A model generated the notes under the pieces. The model was given only the letters and a program-made list of their open reading frames with translations, ran no database searches and was not told the DNA's origin. Positions 1 through 6,905 of a stretch of 7,680 nt of DNA are shown here, piece after piece. The stretch's first letter is position 1. Every line of letters starts with the position of its first letter. This DNA comes from Bacteroidales bacterium (GTDB taxonomy: Bacteria; Bacteroidota; Bacteroidia; Bacteroidales; UBA3663): assembly GCA_030526445.1 (NCBI GenBank), contig JAUNCV010000099.1, positions 1 through 7,680 of the forward strand, written 5' to 3'. A program made the position numbers and the translations under genes.

Positions 1-1
1 C

Positions 2-1060
2 CTCCGTCCACGCACCAACCTGTTCGGTGCCATCCTCCGCATTCGCCACAACATGGCCATTGCTATTCACGAGTATTTCCACCAGCATGGTTTCTACTAT
101 TTCCATACTCCACTCATCACTGCTTCTGACTGTGAGGGTGCAGGCCAGATGTTCCAGGTAACTACCAAGAACCTCTACGACCTCAAGAAGGATGAGAATG
201 GTAGCATTATTTACGACGACGACTTCTTCGGCAAGATGACCTCGCTCACCGTTTCGGGTCAACTCGAAGGCGAGCTCGGCGCTACTGCTCTGGGTCAGAT
301 CTACACCTTCGGCCCAACCTTCCGTGCCGAGAATTCGAACACTCCACGCCACTTGGCCGAGTTCTGGATGATCGAGCCAGAGGTTTGCTTCTACGATATG
401 GAAGACCTCATGAACCTTGAGGAAGACTTCATCAAGCACTGCGTTCGCTGGGCACTTGATCACTGCCGTGAGGAGCTCGAGTTCCTCAACAAGCTCATCG
501 ACAAGACTCTCATCGAGCGTCTCGAGGGCGTGCTCAAAGAGGAGTTCGTTCGCTTGCCTTACACCAAGGGCATCGAGATCCTGCAGCAGGCTATCAAGGA
601 TGGCAAGAAGTTCGAGTTCCCATGCAACTGGGGCGATGACCTTGCTTCTGAGCACGAGCGCTTCCTCGTTGAGGAGTACTTCAAGAAGCCAGTCATCATG
701 ACCAACTATCCTAAGAAGATCAAGTCATTCTATATGAAGATCGACGAGCAGAAGCCTGTCTTCAACGGCGAGGAGATGGAGGAGACCGTACAGGGCACCG
801 ACGTCCTCTTCCCACAGATTGGCGAGATCATTGGCGGTTCGGTTCGCGAGGAGTCATACGATAAGCTCATGAACGAAATCGTGACCCGTGGCATTCCAAT
901 GAAGGATATGTGGTGGTATCTTGAGACCCGCAAGTTCGGTTCATGTCCACACGCTGGTTTCGGCCTCGGCTTCGAGCGCCTCATCCTCTTCGTTACCGGC
1001 ATGCAGAACATCCGCGACGTCATTCCATTCCCACGCACTCCAAAGACTGCCGAGTTCTAA
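2..1060 (+). CDS. asnS: Asparaginyl-tRNA synthetase, C-terminal part (5' end outside window)
   Basis: Cytoplasmic class II aminoacyl-tRNA synthetase that charges tRNA-Asn with asparagine. The reading frame is open from base 2, so the N-terminal anticodon-binding OB fold and the true start lie outside the window; the ATG at 53 is internal. About 352 codons remain, which is the catalytic core. Motif 1 is the helix and strand around AIHEYFHQHGFYYFHTPLIT. Motif 2 is FRAENSNTPRHLAEF near 320-365. Motif 3 is GFGLGFERLILF near 956-991, followed by RDVIPFPRTP, the C-terminal signature that separates AsnRS from AspRS. Codon use is strongly biased towards C-ending codons, as expected for a highly expressed housekeeping gene. 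It ends in TAA and is followed within 40 bp by a strong terminator. I see no frameshift or missing motif in the visible part. Confidence 0.97.
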   Translation, partial: LRPRTNLFGAILRIRHNMAIAIHEYFHQHGFYYFHTPLITASDCEGAGQMFQVTTKNLYDLKKDENGSIIYDDDFFGKMTSLTVSGQLEGELGATALGQIYTFGPTFRAENSNTPRHLAEFWMIEPEVCFYDMEDLMNLEEDFIKHCVRWALDHCREELEFLNKLIDKTLIERLEGVLKEEFVRLPYTKGIEILQQAIKDGKKFEFPCNWGDDLASEHERFLVEEYFKKPVIMTNYPKKIKSFYMKIDEQKPVFNGEEMEETVQGTDVLFPQIGEIIGGSVREESYDKLMNEIVTRGIPMKDMWWYLETRKFGSCPHAGFGLGFERLILFVTGMQNIRDVIPFPRTPKTAEF

Positions 1061-1094
1061 ACCCGAGCTCGTGCAGCACAGATACAAAAATAAC

Positions 1095-1136
1095 AATCCC
1101 CCGAGGCTTCACAGCTGCGGGGGATTCTCTTTATTT
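1095..1136. terminator. Bidirectional intrinsic terminator between asnS and the DUF4332 gene
   Basis: A perfect 9-bp stem, AATCCCCCG (1095-1103) with CGGGGGATT (1118-1126), closes a 14-nt loop. On the plus strand it is followed by the U-rich run CTCTTTATTTT. On the minus strand it is followed by GTTATTTTTG, so it can serve both convergent genes. Confidence 0.9.
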
Positions 1137-1162
1137 TATAGAACGATTATTTAAGATCTTTT

Positions 1163-1570
1163 TTAGTAGGTGATCATTGGCTCGAGTTCCTTAGCCTGAG
1201 CAATCATCTTCTCAAGCTCAGAGAGGCTTGGAACGCGGTTGCAGAGATTCTTCTCATTGTTCACCTCAACCAATTTTGGATGGAGGTTAGCAGGAACGCG
1301 ATGACGGAACTCCTTCACGGTGTCAACACCTGCAGCCTCGAGCAACTCAGCAAACTGGCCAGCAATGCCGTTGATGCGGAAAAGGTCAGCGTGGTTGGTC
1401 CACTTCAAGATGAGCTTGTGGCTGATCTCGGTAGCCTCTTCTACCTTCTTGCGGCCCGAAGGTGATGCACACTGAGCGAGGAGCTCCTCGGTGGTCTTGA
1501 TGCCAACTGCGGCAAGTTTCTCTGCATATACTGGGCCGATGCCTTCTACCTGATCAATTTTGTAAGCCAT
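1163..1570 (-). CDS. DUF4332-type helix-hairpin-helix protein, 135 aa
   Basis: Small, probably cytoplasmic protein with two helix-hairpin-helix-like repeats. The first, IDQVEGIGPVYAEKLAAVGI, is near residues 5-24, and the second, INGIAGQFAELLEAAGV, near residues 67-83. The Gly-Ile-Gly hairpin followed by a helix is the usual non-specific nucleic-acid-binding HhH unit, and the pair matches the DUF4332 family. Family members are often annotated only as DNA-binding or hypothetical, so the function here is unknown. I chose the ATG at 1568-1570 (MAYKID). The frame stays open to an ATG at 1708, but that extension is low-complexity Phe/Ile/Asn sequence that would run through the predicted promoter and leader. 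The gene is divergent from the HA-domain gene and convergent with asnS. No cysteine clusters or enzymatic motifs are visible. Confidence 0.88.
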   Translation of the reverse strand: MAYKIDQVEGIGPVYAEKLAAVGIKTTEELLAQCASPSGRKKVEEATEISHKLILKWTNHADLFRINGIAGQFAELLEAAGVDTVKEFRHRVPANLHPKLVEVNNEKNLCNRVPSLSELEKMIAQAKELEPMITY

Positions 1571-1626
1571 AATGATAGGGTTTTTTAATGTTAATAAATA
1601 AAGGTTGTTTATAAAAATTCTTTGTG

Positions 1627-1658
1627 CAAAGATAGTGATATTTCTATATATACTGCAA
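1627..1658 (-). promoter_or_regulatory. Bacteroidetes-type -33/-7 promoter for the DUF4332 gene
   Basis: On the minus strand TTGC (1655-1658) lies 20 bp before TATCTTTG (1627-1634), matching the -33 TTTG/TTGC and -7 TAnnTTTG consensus of the Bacteroidetes primary sigma factor. The predicted start near 1620 gives a leader of about 50 nt before the ATG at 1570. Confidence 0.75.
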
Positions 1659-1699
1659 TTTTTTGCGACAAAAAGTGCTAAAAAACCCTTGTTTTGTCT

Positions 1700-1738
1700 C
1701 AAAAACATGTTTTATAGCATAAAAATGCATTGTTTTTG
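1700..1738. repeat. AT-rich inverted repeat between the divergent promoters
   Basis: CAAAAACA (1700-1707) is a perfect inverted copy of TGTTTTTG (1731-1738), and GCAT (1717-1720) with ATGC (1725-1728) is nested inside. The dyad ends 8 bp before the -33 box of the HA gene and starts 41 bp upstream of the -33 box of the DUF4332 gene. It could be an operator, but in sequence this AT-rich it could also be chance. Confidence 0.35.
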
Positions 1739-1746
1739 CCTTTGAA

Positions 1747-1778
1747 TTTGGTAGTTTCAAACTTAGGTGGTATATTTG
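1747..1778 (+). promoter_or_regulatory. Bacteroidetes-type -33/-7 promoter for the HA-domain gene
   Basis: TTTG (1747-1750), 20 bp, then TATATTTG (1771-1778), an exact TAnnTTTG -7 box at canonical spacing. The transcript would start near 1785, leaving an untranslated leader of about 74 nt. Confidence 0.78.
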
Positions 1779-1786
1779 CACCCGAT

Positions 1787-1807
1787 AACGCGTTGTTACA
1801 ATGCGTT
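1787..1807 (+). promoter_or_regulatory. Hairpin/dyad at the predicted 5' end of the HA-gene mRNA
   Basis: AACGCGTTGTTACAATGCGTT folds into a 9-bp stem (eight Watson-Crick pairs and one G-U) with a TTA loop. It begins about 2 nt after the predicted transcription start. It could be a 5' stabilising stem-loop in RNA or an operator just downstream of the start site in DNA. The core GTTACAA is shared with the palindrome cluster near 6925. Confidence 0.5.
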
Positions 1808-1858
1808 TTCTAAGTGATAATTCCTATCATAATATAAACCAATTAAATCCTAACAATT

Positions 1859-2104
1859 ATGACAAAGTTTGACGAAGCGTGGATGAAGAAATATGAGGAG
1901 CTCAAAGAGCACGTTCGCGTATACGGTCACTTCCCACCAAAGAACACTCCTTTGAACAACTGGGTTAAATATCAGCGCAAGTTGATTAACAAGGGCAAGA
2001 TCAGAGAGGAGCGCAAGGAGCTCTTCATCGAGTTGGCCGAGTCACGTCGATTGTGGGAGCATGTTGGTGGCCGTCGCAAAAAGAAGGCTGCGAATCCAGA
2101 ATAA
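1859..2104 (+). CDS. Stand-alone helicase-associated (HA) domain protein, 81 aa
   Basis: The whole protein matches the helicase-associated domain family (HA, PF03457-like). Visible landmarks are Trp8, Tyr12, Leu15, YGHFPP (22-27), Leu32, WV (35-36), QR (39-40), GKI (46-48), ER (51-52) and Leu55/Leu59. In the family this small three-helix module usually occurs in tandem copies at the C-terminus of superfamily 2 helicases and is thought to bind nucleic acid. Here it stands alone, with a basic tail (RRKKK, 72-76). There is no helicase motif and none in the adjacent genes. The start codon follows an A-rich leader typical of Bacteroidetes, which use Shine-Dalgarno sequences little. It has its own promoter and terminator, so it appears monocistronic. 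The function is unknown; a small nucleic-acid-binding protein is the inference. Confidence 0.85.
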   Translation: MTKFDEAWMKKYEELKEHVRVYGHFPPKNTPLNNWVKYQRKLINKGKIREERKELFIELAESRRLWEHVGGRRKKKAANPE

Positions 2105-2151
2105 TCATTCTTTACTCCATCGTAATTTTTTTTCAATGTTATGATACAATG

Positions 2152-2185
2152 AAGGGTGCCCCGTTTGGGAGCACCCTTTATTGTT
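2152..2185 (+). terminator. Intrinsic terminator after the HA gene, also facing the LruC gene
   Basis: AAGGGTGC (2152-2159) pairs with GCACCCTT (2171-2178), and CCC with GGG extends the stem inward around a GTTT loop with one bulged A. The plus-strand tail TTTATTGTTGTTG is moderately U-rich. On the minus strand the hairpin also follows the stop of the leftward lipoprotein gene, but its tail there (TTCATTGTATC) is poorer in U, so it is probably stronger for the HA gene. Confidence 0.8.
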
Positions 2186-2202
2186 GTTGTGGTGTTTAGG
2201 CT

Positions 2203-4254
2203 TTATTTGGTTGCCTTACCGTTTTCCTGCGAGTAGGTAGTTGTGCCTTCTGCGGCCTTCTCCTTCTCATACCAGCGTTCATACTTTGGGTTGTTCTGGT
2301 TCTGAGCCCAGCCAGCAAACTCGCTGTATGCGTCGAAGATGCTGGTGCCCTCGGTTGGCCACTGCCAGAAGTACTTCAACATAATAGCCATTGGAGCCTG
2401 AGCGCCCTCCTGAGCACGGGTAGCAATGTCGATGGTGCGAATCTCATCGCCATCATATACCTTGATCTTGAAGTCGGCAGCGTTGGCGCTGAAGCTATAC
2501 TTCTCAGGCAGCTCGATGGTAGTGAGCGAGTCGCGGTCCTTGGTGGTGTTAGCACCGGTGTTGGTCATGCGGCCCATGCGGGTCAAGGTGTTGCTGCAGA
2601 GCATCTGGTCACGCCACCAGATCTCGGTCTTGAGCGTACCACCGGTAGCGCAGAGATAAACCTTGGCAGTCTTCTTGCCGCTGTTTGGCACCACCTGAAT
2701 CACAACGTCATTGTAGTCAAAGTCCGAAGAGGTTGGTTTATCCTCGAAAGCGAAGGTCCAAGGAATTTCATCATCAAGATACTCAACATCCTTAGGATCT
2801 TCGGTCTTGGTGCCGTCTGGATTCAGATACTTAGGATCTTCGTAGTCAGGCTTACCGGTTGGGTTGCCGAAGTCCTCAATGAGTGGGAAGATAACGCCTG
2901 GCAACTCGCTCTTACCGTTACCCTTCACAAGGCAGAAGGTTACGTCGTTGCAGTCCCAGTCACCGCCTTCAGGATTATCATCAAGGCCCATGAAGATAAA
3001 GCCCTCGAAGAACTTGATCAAGCTGCGGTAATTGTTTGTTTTGTAGTTGAAACGGGCATCTGAGAAAGTAGCATTATACTTCTTGCCGCCGAAGACAAGA
3101 CCCTTATCGAGCACCGAAGTAGAAATACCCTTAGCTTGGAGATCTTTATACTGTTTGCCCTCTGTTGAGATTTTTCGTGCCAGATAGAAGCCCACCTTGT
3201 GGCCCTCAGGCGCATTTACCTGATAGCGCAAGCCGCGCACCTGGTTGATGTTGCCCTTGTGTGTATCGTATACATGTTTAACTTTATAAACATCGTCGTT
3301 TTTGCGGTAGGAGCTCAAATTACCGGTTGTAGCACCAGGAATGTCATGATAATTGAAGTTCACATCCTTCCAGTCGCTTGGAGCGTTGTTGAGCGCATAC
3401 TGCACCTTCGACTTTGGTGCCTCGCCCTCATTATAATACTGATAGTCGTATCTGATAGCCTCAACTAATGGCACCATTTCAAATGTGCCGCTCATATTTT
3501 TTTCGTCATAGTGGTAGTAGCCGAGTATACAATCTTCTGGGGTGCCGGTTTCGCCATATGCAAACGAAACGTAGAATGGACCACGAGACACGAGCTGGAA
3601 GTTGAGCGAAATGGCGGTGTCGGCCTCAATTGTCTTTTTGCCACCTTCAGGAGCAGCCACAAGCAGCTTGTCCCACAAGTCGCCATCAAAGTTCTGGTAG
3701 CCAAAGTTCTTCTCGTAGCTCTTGGTGGTGAGTTCCTTCAAGTGGTCTGGATTATTCACATTGCGCGAAGCCACGAGGCCGCGGCTCTGGTTGCCCACCA
3801 TCTTGGCAGCGAAGTCCACAGCCTGAGTCTTGCCATTGATCTGCCAGTTTCTGAGCAGTTCATAATATTTCTCGCCCTGTGCGTCAACCAGCTCAACCAG
3901 CACGTCGTGCATATAGCCCTGTGGCAGGTAAGCGGTGATGTCGCCGTTGTCCTGAATAGCAAAGCGGCCCAGACACTGCTGCACCGGAATGCCGCGGGTA
4001 TAGAGATTCACTTCACATGCGCCCTGTGCCGAAATGCTGAGTGGCAGAGTGGTAGCCGAAATCCAGGTGTGGTCGGGGTCGATAGCGCCACCGGCCGCGT
4101 TGATGAATGCCTCATCGCGGTCGCTCACTGGGGTCGAAGGGCCAACCTCAGGCTTCTCGGCATTGTTCCACTGAATGTCTGGCTCTGAAGTACAAGCAGT
4201 GATCAAGAGACCAGCGCCTGCAAGAGTCAAGAGGTTTTTAGTGTTCATTTTCAT
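2203..4254 (-). CDS. LruC/DUF4842-type surface lipoprotein, 683 aa
   Basis: Predicted lipoprotein: a short Lys-containing N-region, a hydrophobic stretch (LLTLAGAGLLI) and lipobox LITAC with the lipidated Cys at residue 21 of this start, followed by TSEPD. The body has two acidic Asp/Asn motifs: EGGDWDCNDVTF near residues 429-440 (DUF4114-like) and SSDFDYNDVVIQV near 509-521. The C-terminal pattern is W-x-WP-x-E, then AYSEFAGW, then WYEKE near 631-664. This combination is characteristic of Bacteroidetes LruC/DUF4842 proteins, which are large surface lipoproteins of unknown function; the DxDYND loops suggest calcium binding. ATGs at codons for 4266, 4254 and 4248 are all possible. I chose 4254 (MKMNTKN) because it puts a Lys directly before the hydrophobic core without the odd MIDC prefix. 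It has its own promoter downstream of the receptor terminator. Confidence 0.87.
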   Translation of the reverse strand: MKMNTKNLLTLAGAGLLITACTSEPDIQWNNAEKPEVGPSTPVSDRDEAFINAAGGAIDPDHTWISATTLPLSISAQGACEVNLYTRGIPVQQCLGRFAIQDNGDITAYLPQGYMHDVLVELVDAQGEKYYELLRNWQINGKTQAVDFAAKMVGNQSRGLVASRNVNNPDHLKELTTKSYEKNFGYQNFDGDLWDKLLVAAPEGGKKTIEADTAISLNFQLVSRGPFYVSFAYGETGTPEDCILGYYHYDEKNMSGTFEMVPLVEAIRYDYQYYNEGEAPKSKVQYALNNAPSDWKDVNFNYHDIPGATTGNLSSYRKNDDVYKVKHVYDTHKGNINQVRGLRYQVNAPEGHKVGFYLARKISTEGKQYKDLQAKGISTSVLDKGLVFGGKKYNATFSDARFNYKTNNYRSLIKFFEGFIFMGLDDNPEGGDWDCNDVTFCLVKGNGKSELPGVIFPLIEDFGNPTGKPDYEDPKYLNPDGTKTEDPKDVEYLDDEIPWTFAFEDKPTSSDFDYNDVVIQVVPNSGKKTAKVYLCATGGTLKTEIWWRDQMLCSNTLTRMGRMTNTGANTTKDRDSLTTIELPEKYSFSANAADFKIKVYDGDEIRTIDIATRAQEGAQAPMAIMLKYFWQWPTEGTSIFDAYSEFAGWAQNQNNPKYERWYEKEKAAEGTTTYSQENGKATK

Positions 4255-4323
4255 ACAGTCTATCATTTATAAAGTTTGAATTTTCTTGTTCTTTTTATTT
4301 CTCTTTTCTATTATAATTTGCCG

Positions 4324-4355
4324 CAAAGATAATTAATTTCGGGCACAAAAGCAAA
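4324..4355 (-). promoter_or_regulatory. Bacteroidetes-type -33/-7 promoter for the LruC lipoprotein gene
   Basis: On the minus strand TTTG (4352-4355), 20 bp, then TATCTTTG (4324-4331), an exact -7 match. The predicted start near 4317 gives a leader of about 60 nt. The -33 box lies inside the U-tract of the terminator of the preceding receptor gene. Confidence 0.75.
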
Positions 4356-4391
4356 AAAAGTAGGGCACTATCCGCTACAGACATGCCCTAC
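4353..4391 (-). terminator. Intrinsic terminator of the TonB-dependent receptor gene
   Basis: On the minus strand GTAGGGCA (4384-4391) pairs perfectly with TGCCCTAC (4360-4367) around a 16-nt loop and is followed at once by seven T residues (4353-4359). It lies about 90 bp past the receptor stop codon and should separate receptor and LruC transcripts. Confidence 0.9.
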
Positions 4392-4437
4392 AACATATTT
4401 TTTGTTATTTTGATTGTTCAGATTGTTGTTTTGAGCG

Positions 4438-4476
4438 TATGTTACATTCTTTTTTATTTGTGTCGAATGTTACATT
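4438..4476. repeat. Two ATGTTACATT palindromic sites upstream of the LruC promoter
   Basis: ATGTTACATT occurs at 4439-4448 and 4467-4476, 28 bp apart. The second copy is an 11-bp perfect palindrome when flanked (AATGT-T-ACATT, 4466-4476). The pair lies just past the receptor stop codon and roughly 120-160 bp upstream of the predicted LruC start. The same 10-mer recurs upstream of the receptor promoter at 6907-6916. Probable transcription-factor sites; regulator unknown. Confidence 0.5.
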
Positions 4477-4479
4477 AAC

Positions 4480-6792
4480 TCAAAATTTTATTTTCACATC
4501 CACGCCCACCTGCAGTGGTTTGCCGTGCTGCTCATACTGCAGGCCCACGCTTTCGAACCAGAAGGTGTTATACTCCTTATCGGCCAGATTCTTGCCCCAC
4601 AGTGTGAGCGAAGCGTGCTTGCCCTCGAGCGCCAGTCGTGCACCCGGCAGCATGTAGAAGTTCTGCCATGCGGTGTTTGCCTCGTTCCAGTAGATGCGGC
4701 CCGCGCCCTGTCCGTTCAATCCTAAGGTCACCTGCTCCAGCACCTCGCCGCAGCTCTTCACAGGCCAGCTGTAGGCCACATCATAGCTCAGAGTGTGCAT
4801 TGGGGCGAAGGGCACCAGGTTGCCGGTATAGTCCAGCTCCGAGCCGTCGTCATATTTCTCGAAGGTCGAGCGTGCGTAGCCATAGTTCAGTCCCAGGGTC
4901 AGCGCATCCACAGGCTGCCACTGCACTGAGAGTTCACCGCCGCGGCTACGGCTTTCGCCCGCGTTCACCATCATGCGTCCCAGGCCCGAAGGTGCGAAGC
5001 GTGCTATCTGCTGGTCCTTGATTTCGCTCCAGAACAGTGCTGCATCCAGTCGCACACGTGCGTCGGGGAAGGTCAGGTGCGAACCCACCTCATAGTTCAC
5101 CGAGTTTTCGGGCTTATACACCACCTGGTCCACGGTTGGCATCTCGCGCTTAGGCATAGCGGCCTCGATGGTTGGCTTCAGTCGGTCGGCCATGGCAGGC
5201 ATTTTTTCGTCCAGATATTTGAACACGCCCTGCTTCACATCGTCCATCATTTTCTTCTGCATTGCGCCCTGAATCAGGTCCGAGAACATCTGCAGGTTAT
5301 ATCCGCCCGAGCGCTGACCCATAGCCACCGATGCGTAGAGGTTGCTGTGTTCGGTCACGTCAAACTTCAGTGCCACTTTAGGCAGCACCTGCCATGTGTC
5401 GCGGTTCAGTGTGCCCTCATATTCGGTGATGGTCGAGTGCAGGCCCGCCAGTGTGATGCGCATATCGGGCATCATAAAGTCATAGTCGAAGCTCGAAGGC
5501 GCGCTATAGTCCATCTGGTTGTGCTCATAGCCCAGGCGCAGGCCCAGTGTGGCCGAGAATCGGTCGGTAATCTGCAGGGCCGACTGGTGGAACAGAGCCA
5601 CGTTGAGCGATGGGGTGTCGAACACGCCGCCTATCTTCAGGTCATTGCCCACAAACTGCAGGTTCATCTTTGGCTTCTGTGGCATACCGCTGTTTATCTG
5701 CTCCTCCAGCCAGCGCAGGCCATCGGTATAGAAGGTCACAGGGCCCGTGGTGTGCAGTGCCTGATACATAAAGTGCAGGCCCGAAATGTGCTGCCACTTC
5801 TCGTTGCCGCGGCTCTTCAGGGTCACCTCTTCGGTCACTGTGTTGATGCGCTGTTTCTGTTCGAGCGAGTAGATGTCCACTGCGCGGAAGTCCTGATCCA
5901 GAAACATTCTGTCGCACAGGTTCTGGTAGCCCGTGATGGCGTTCATCTGCCACTTTTCGGTGGTATATTCCACGTTCACGCCCGCGTTGAGCAGGTTTCG
6001 GCGGTAGTTGTTCTCGCGGTTGTTCGTAATCTTACCCTCGTGGAAGTAAGGATATGCCCCCTCGTCGCTATAGTCATAGTTCACCGATGCGTCAATTCTC
6101 CAGGGCTTCGAAGGCAGCCACACCATGCGTATGCGTCCGCCGCCTGCCTGCATACCGTCCACCTTTTTGTTCAGCGTCACGTTCTCAAAAAATCCGTCGC
6201 TGCCCTCATAATATCCGCCGGCCGAGAATGCCATCTTGTCCGAAAGGCGGTGGAAGTGTGTCAGTGACACGTTTCGGTGGTTATCGCCCGAAGCGTATCC
6301 CAGTCGCACGGTTGTTCCCTCGCCGTGGAAGGGGTCGAGCGTAAACACTCTCACCAGGCCGCCCATGGTGTTTCGGCCGTAGAGTGTGCCTTGTGGGCCG
6401 CGCAGCACATCCACGCGCTCTATGTCGTAGAAGTTAAAGTCGAACGCGCTCTTGTCAATATAGGGCACATTGTCCACATACAGGCCCACGGCGGGCGTAT
6501 TCATTCGGCTGCCTATACCTCTTATATATATAGCGCTTGTGAGGCGGCTTCCGTAGTCGGGAATAAACAGGTTTGGCACCATTCGGCTGGCGCCTTTCAG
6601 TGAGGTTGCCTGGGTCGATTCCAGTTCCTTTGGGCCCAGCAGCGACACGGCCGAGGGTTGCTGGCGCATCTGTCCGTGTTCCTTTACGGTCGAGATGATC
6701 TCTATGTCCGAAAGCATCACATTCTTCAGTGTGTCAGCGCTTTCTGCGTTTGCGGTTGCAAGTGCCGCGAGGGCAATCATTGTCGAATTCAT
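4480..6792 (-). CDS. TonB-dependent outer-membrane receptor, 770 aa
   Basis: Outer-membrane 22-strand beta-barrel with an N-terminal plug, powered by TonB-ExbB-ExbD, importing an unidentified ligand such as a siderophore, cofactor or other scarce nutrient. The plug spans about residues 28-152: AVGLYVDNVPY (101-111), then VDVLRGPQGTLYGRNTMGG (127-145), the most conserved plug signature. The barrel follows, with RSGGYN (494-499) and a C-terminal Phe (VGVDVKIKF) as the outer-membrane assembly signal. A possible TonB box lies near residues 20-34. There is no N-terminal carboxypeptidase-like domain and no SusD gene beside it, so it is not a SusC-type glycan importer. The only in-frame start is the ATG at 6792; the resulting signal sequence (MNSTMIALAALATANA) has no basic residue, which is unusual. 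A Met-rich helical insert occupies residues 502-556. Substrate cannot be assigned from sequence. Confidence 0.93.
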   Translation of the reverse strand: MNSTMIALAALATANAESADTLKNVMLSDIEIISTVKEHGQMRQQPSAVSLLGPKELESTQATSLKGASRMVPNLFIPDYGSRLTSAIYIRGIGSRMNTPAVGLYVDNVPYIDKSAFDFNFYDIERVDVLRGPQGTLYGRNTMGGLVRVFTLDPFHGEGTTVRLGYASGDNHRNVSLTHFHRLSDKMAFSAGGYYEGSDGFFENVTLNKKVDGMQAGGGRIRMVWLPSKPWRIDASVNYDYSDEGAYPYFHEGKITNNRENNYRRNLLNAGVNVEYTTEKWQMNAITGYQNLCDRMFLDQDFRAVDIYSLEQKQRINTVTEEVTLKSRGNEKWQHISGLHFMYQALHTTGPVTFYTDGLRWLEEQINSGMPQKPKMNLQFVGNDLKIGGVFDTPSLNVALFHQSALQITDRFSATLGLRLGYEHNQMDYSAPSSFDYDFMMPDMRITLAGLHSTITEYEGTLNRDTWQVLPKVALKFDVTEHSNLYASVAMGQRSGGYNLQMFSDLIQGAMQKKMMDDVKQGVFKYLDEKMPAMADRLKPTIEAAMPKREMPTVDQVVYKPENSVNYEVGSHLTFPDARVRLDAALFWSEIKDQQIARFAPSGLGRMMVNAGESRSRGGELSVQWQPVDALTLGLNYGYARSTFEKYDDGSELDYTGNLVPFAPMHTLSYDVAYSWPVKSCGEVLEQVTLGLNGQGAGRIYWNEANTAWQNFYMLPGARLALEGKHASLTLWGKNLADKEYNTFWFESVGLQYEQHGKPLQVGVDVKIKF

Positions 6793-6824
6793 ATATATTC
6801 TGATTTCTTATTTATTTTCGGGTG

Positions 6825-6855
6825 CAAAGATAGCGTCTTTTTCCGAGCCCTGCAA
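6825..6855 (-). promoter_or_regulatory. Bacteroidetes-type -33/-7 promoter for the TonB-dependent receptor
   Basis: On the minus strand TTGC (6852-6855), 19 bp, then TATCTTTG (6825-6832). The predicted start near 6818 leaves a leader of only about 25 nt before the ATG at 6792, consistent with that start codon. Confidence 0.75.
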
Positions 6856-6905
6856 TCCTTATTTTTGAGGAAATTCACTTCCTCTTATCTCTCCCCATGT
6901 TTGCC

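Noticed and set aside
417..701. Ser/Arg-rich frame overlapping asnS
   Set aside because: Out-of-frame reading of the asnS codons; low-complexity product with no initiation signal.
1571..1708. N-terminal extension of the DUF4332 protein from an ATG at 1708
   Set aside because: The extra 46 residues are low-complexity Phe/Ile/Asn sequence encoded by AT-rich intergenic DNA that contains the predicted promoter; the fold starts cleanly at MAYKID.
3511..4188. 225-codon plus-strand frame inside the LruC gene
   Set aside because: Antisense shadow; composition and lack of domains are typical of a reversed coding strand.
5077..6267. 396-codon open frame on the plus strand inside the TonB receptor gene
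   Set aside because: Antisense shadow of a gene with strongly biased codon use; the His/Val/Gln/Leu-rich translation resembles no protein family.
4480..6792. SusC-type polysaccharide utilisation receptor
   Set aside because: There is no carboxypeptidase-like N-terminal domain and no SusD homologue or glycoside hydrolase in the window; plug and barrel motifs fit a stand-alone TonB receptor.
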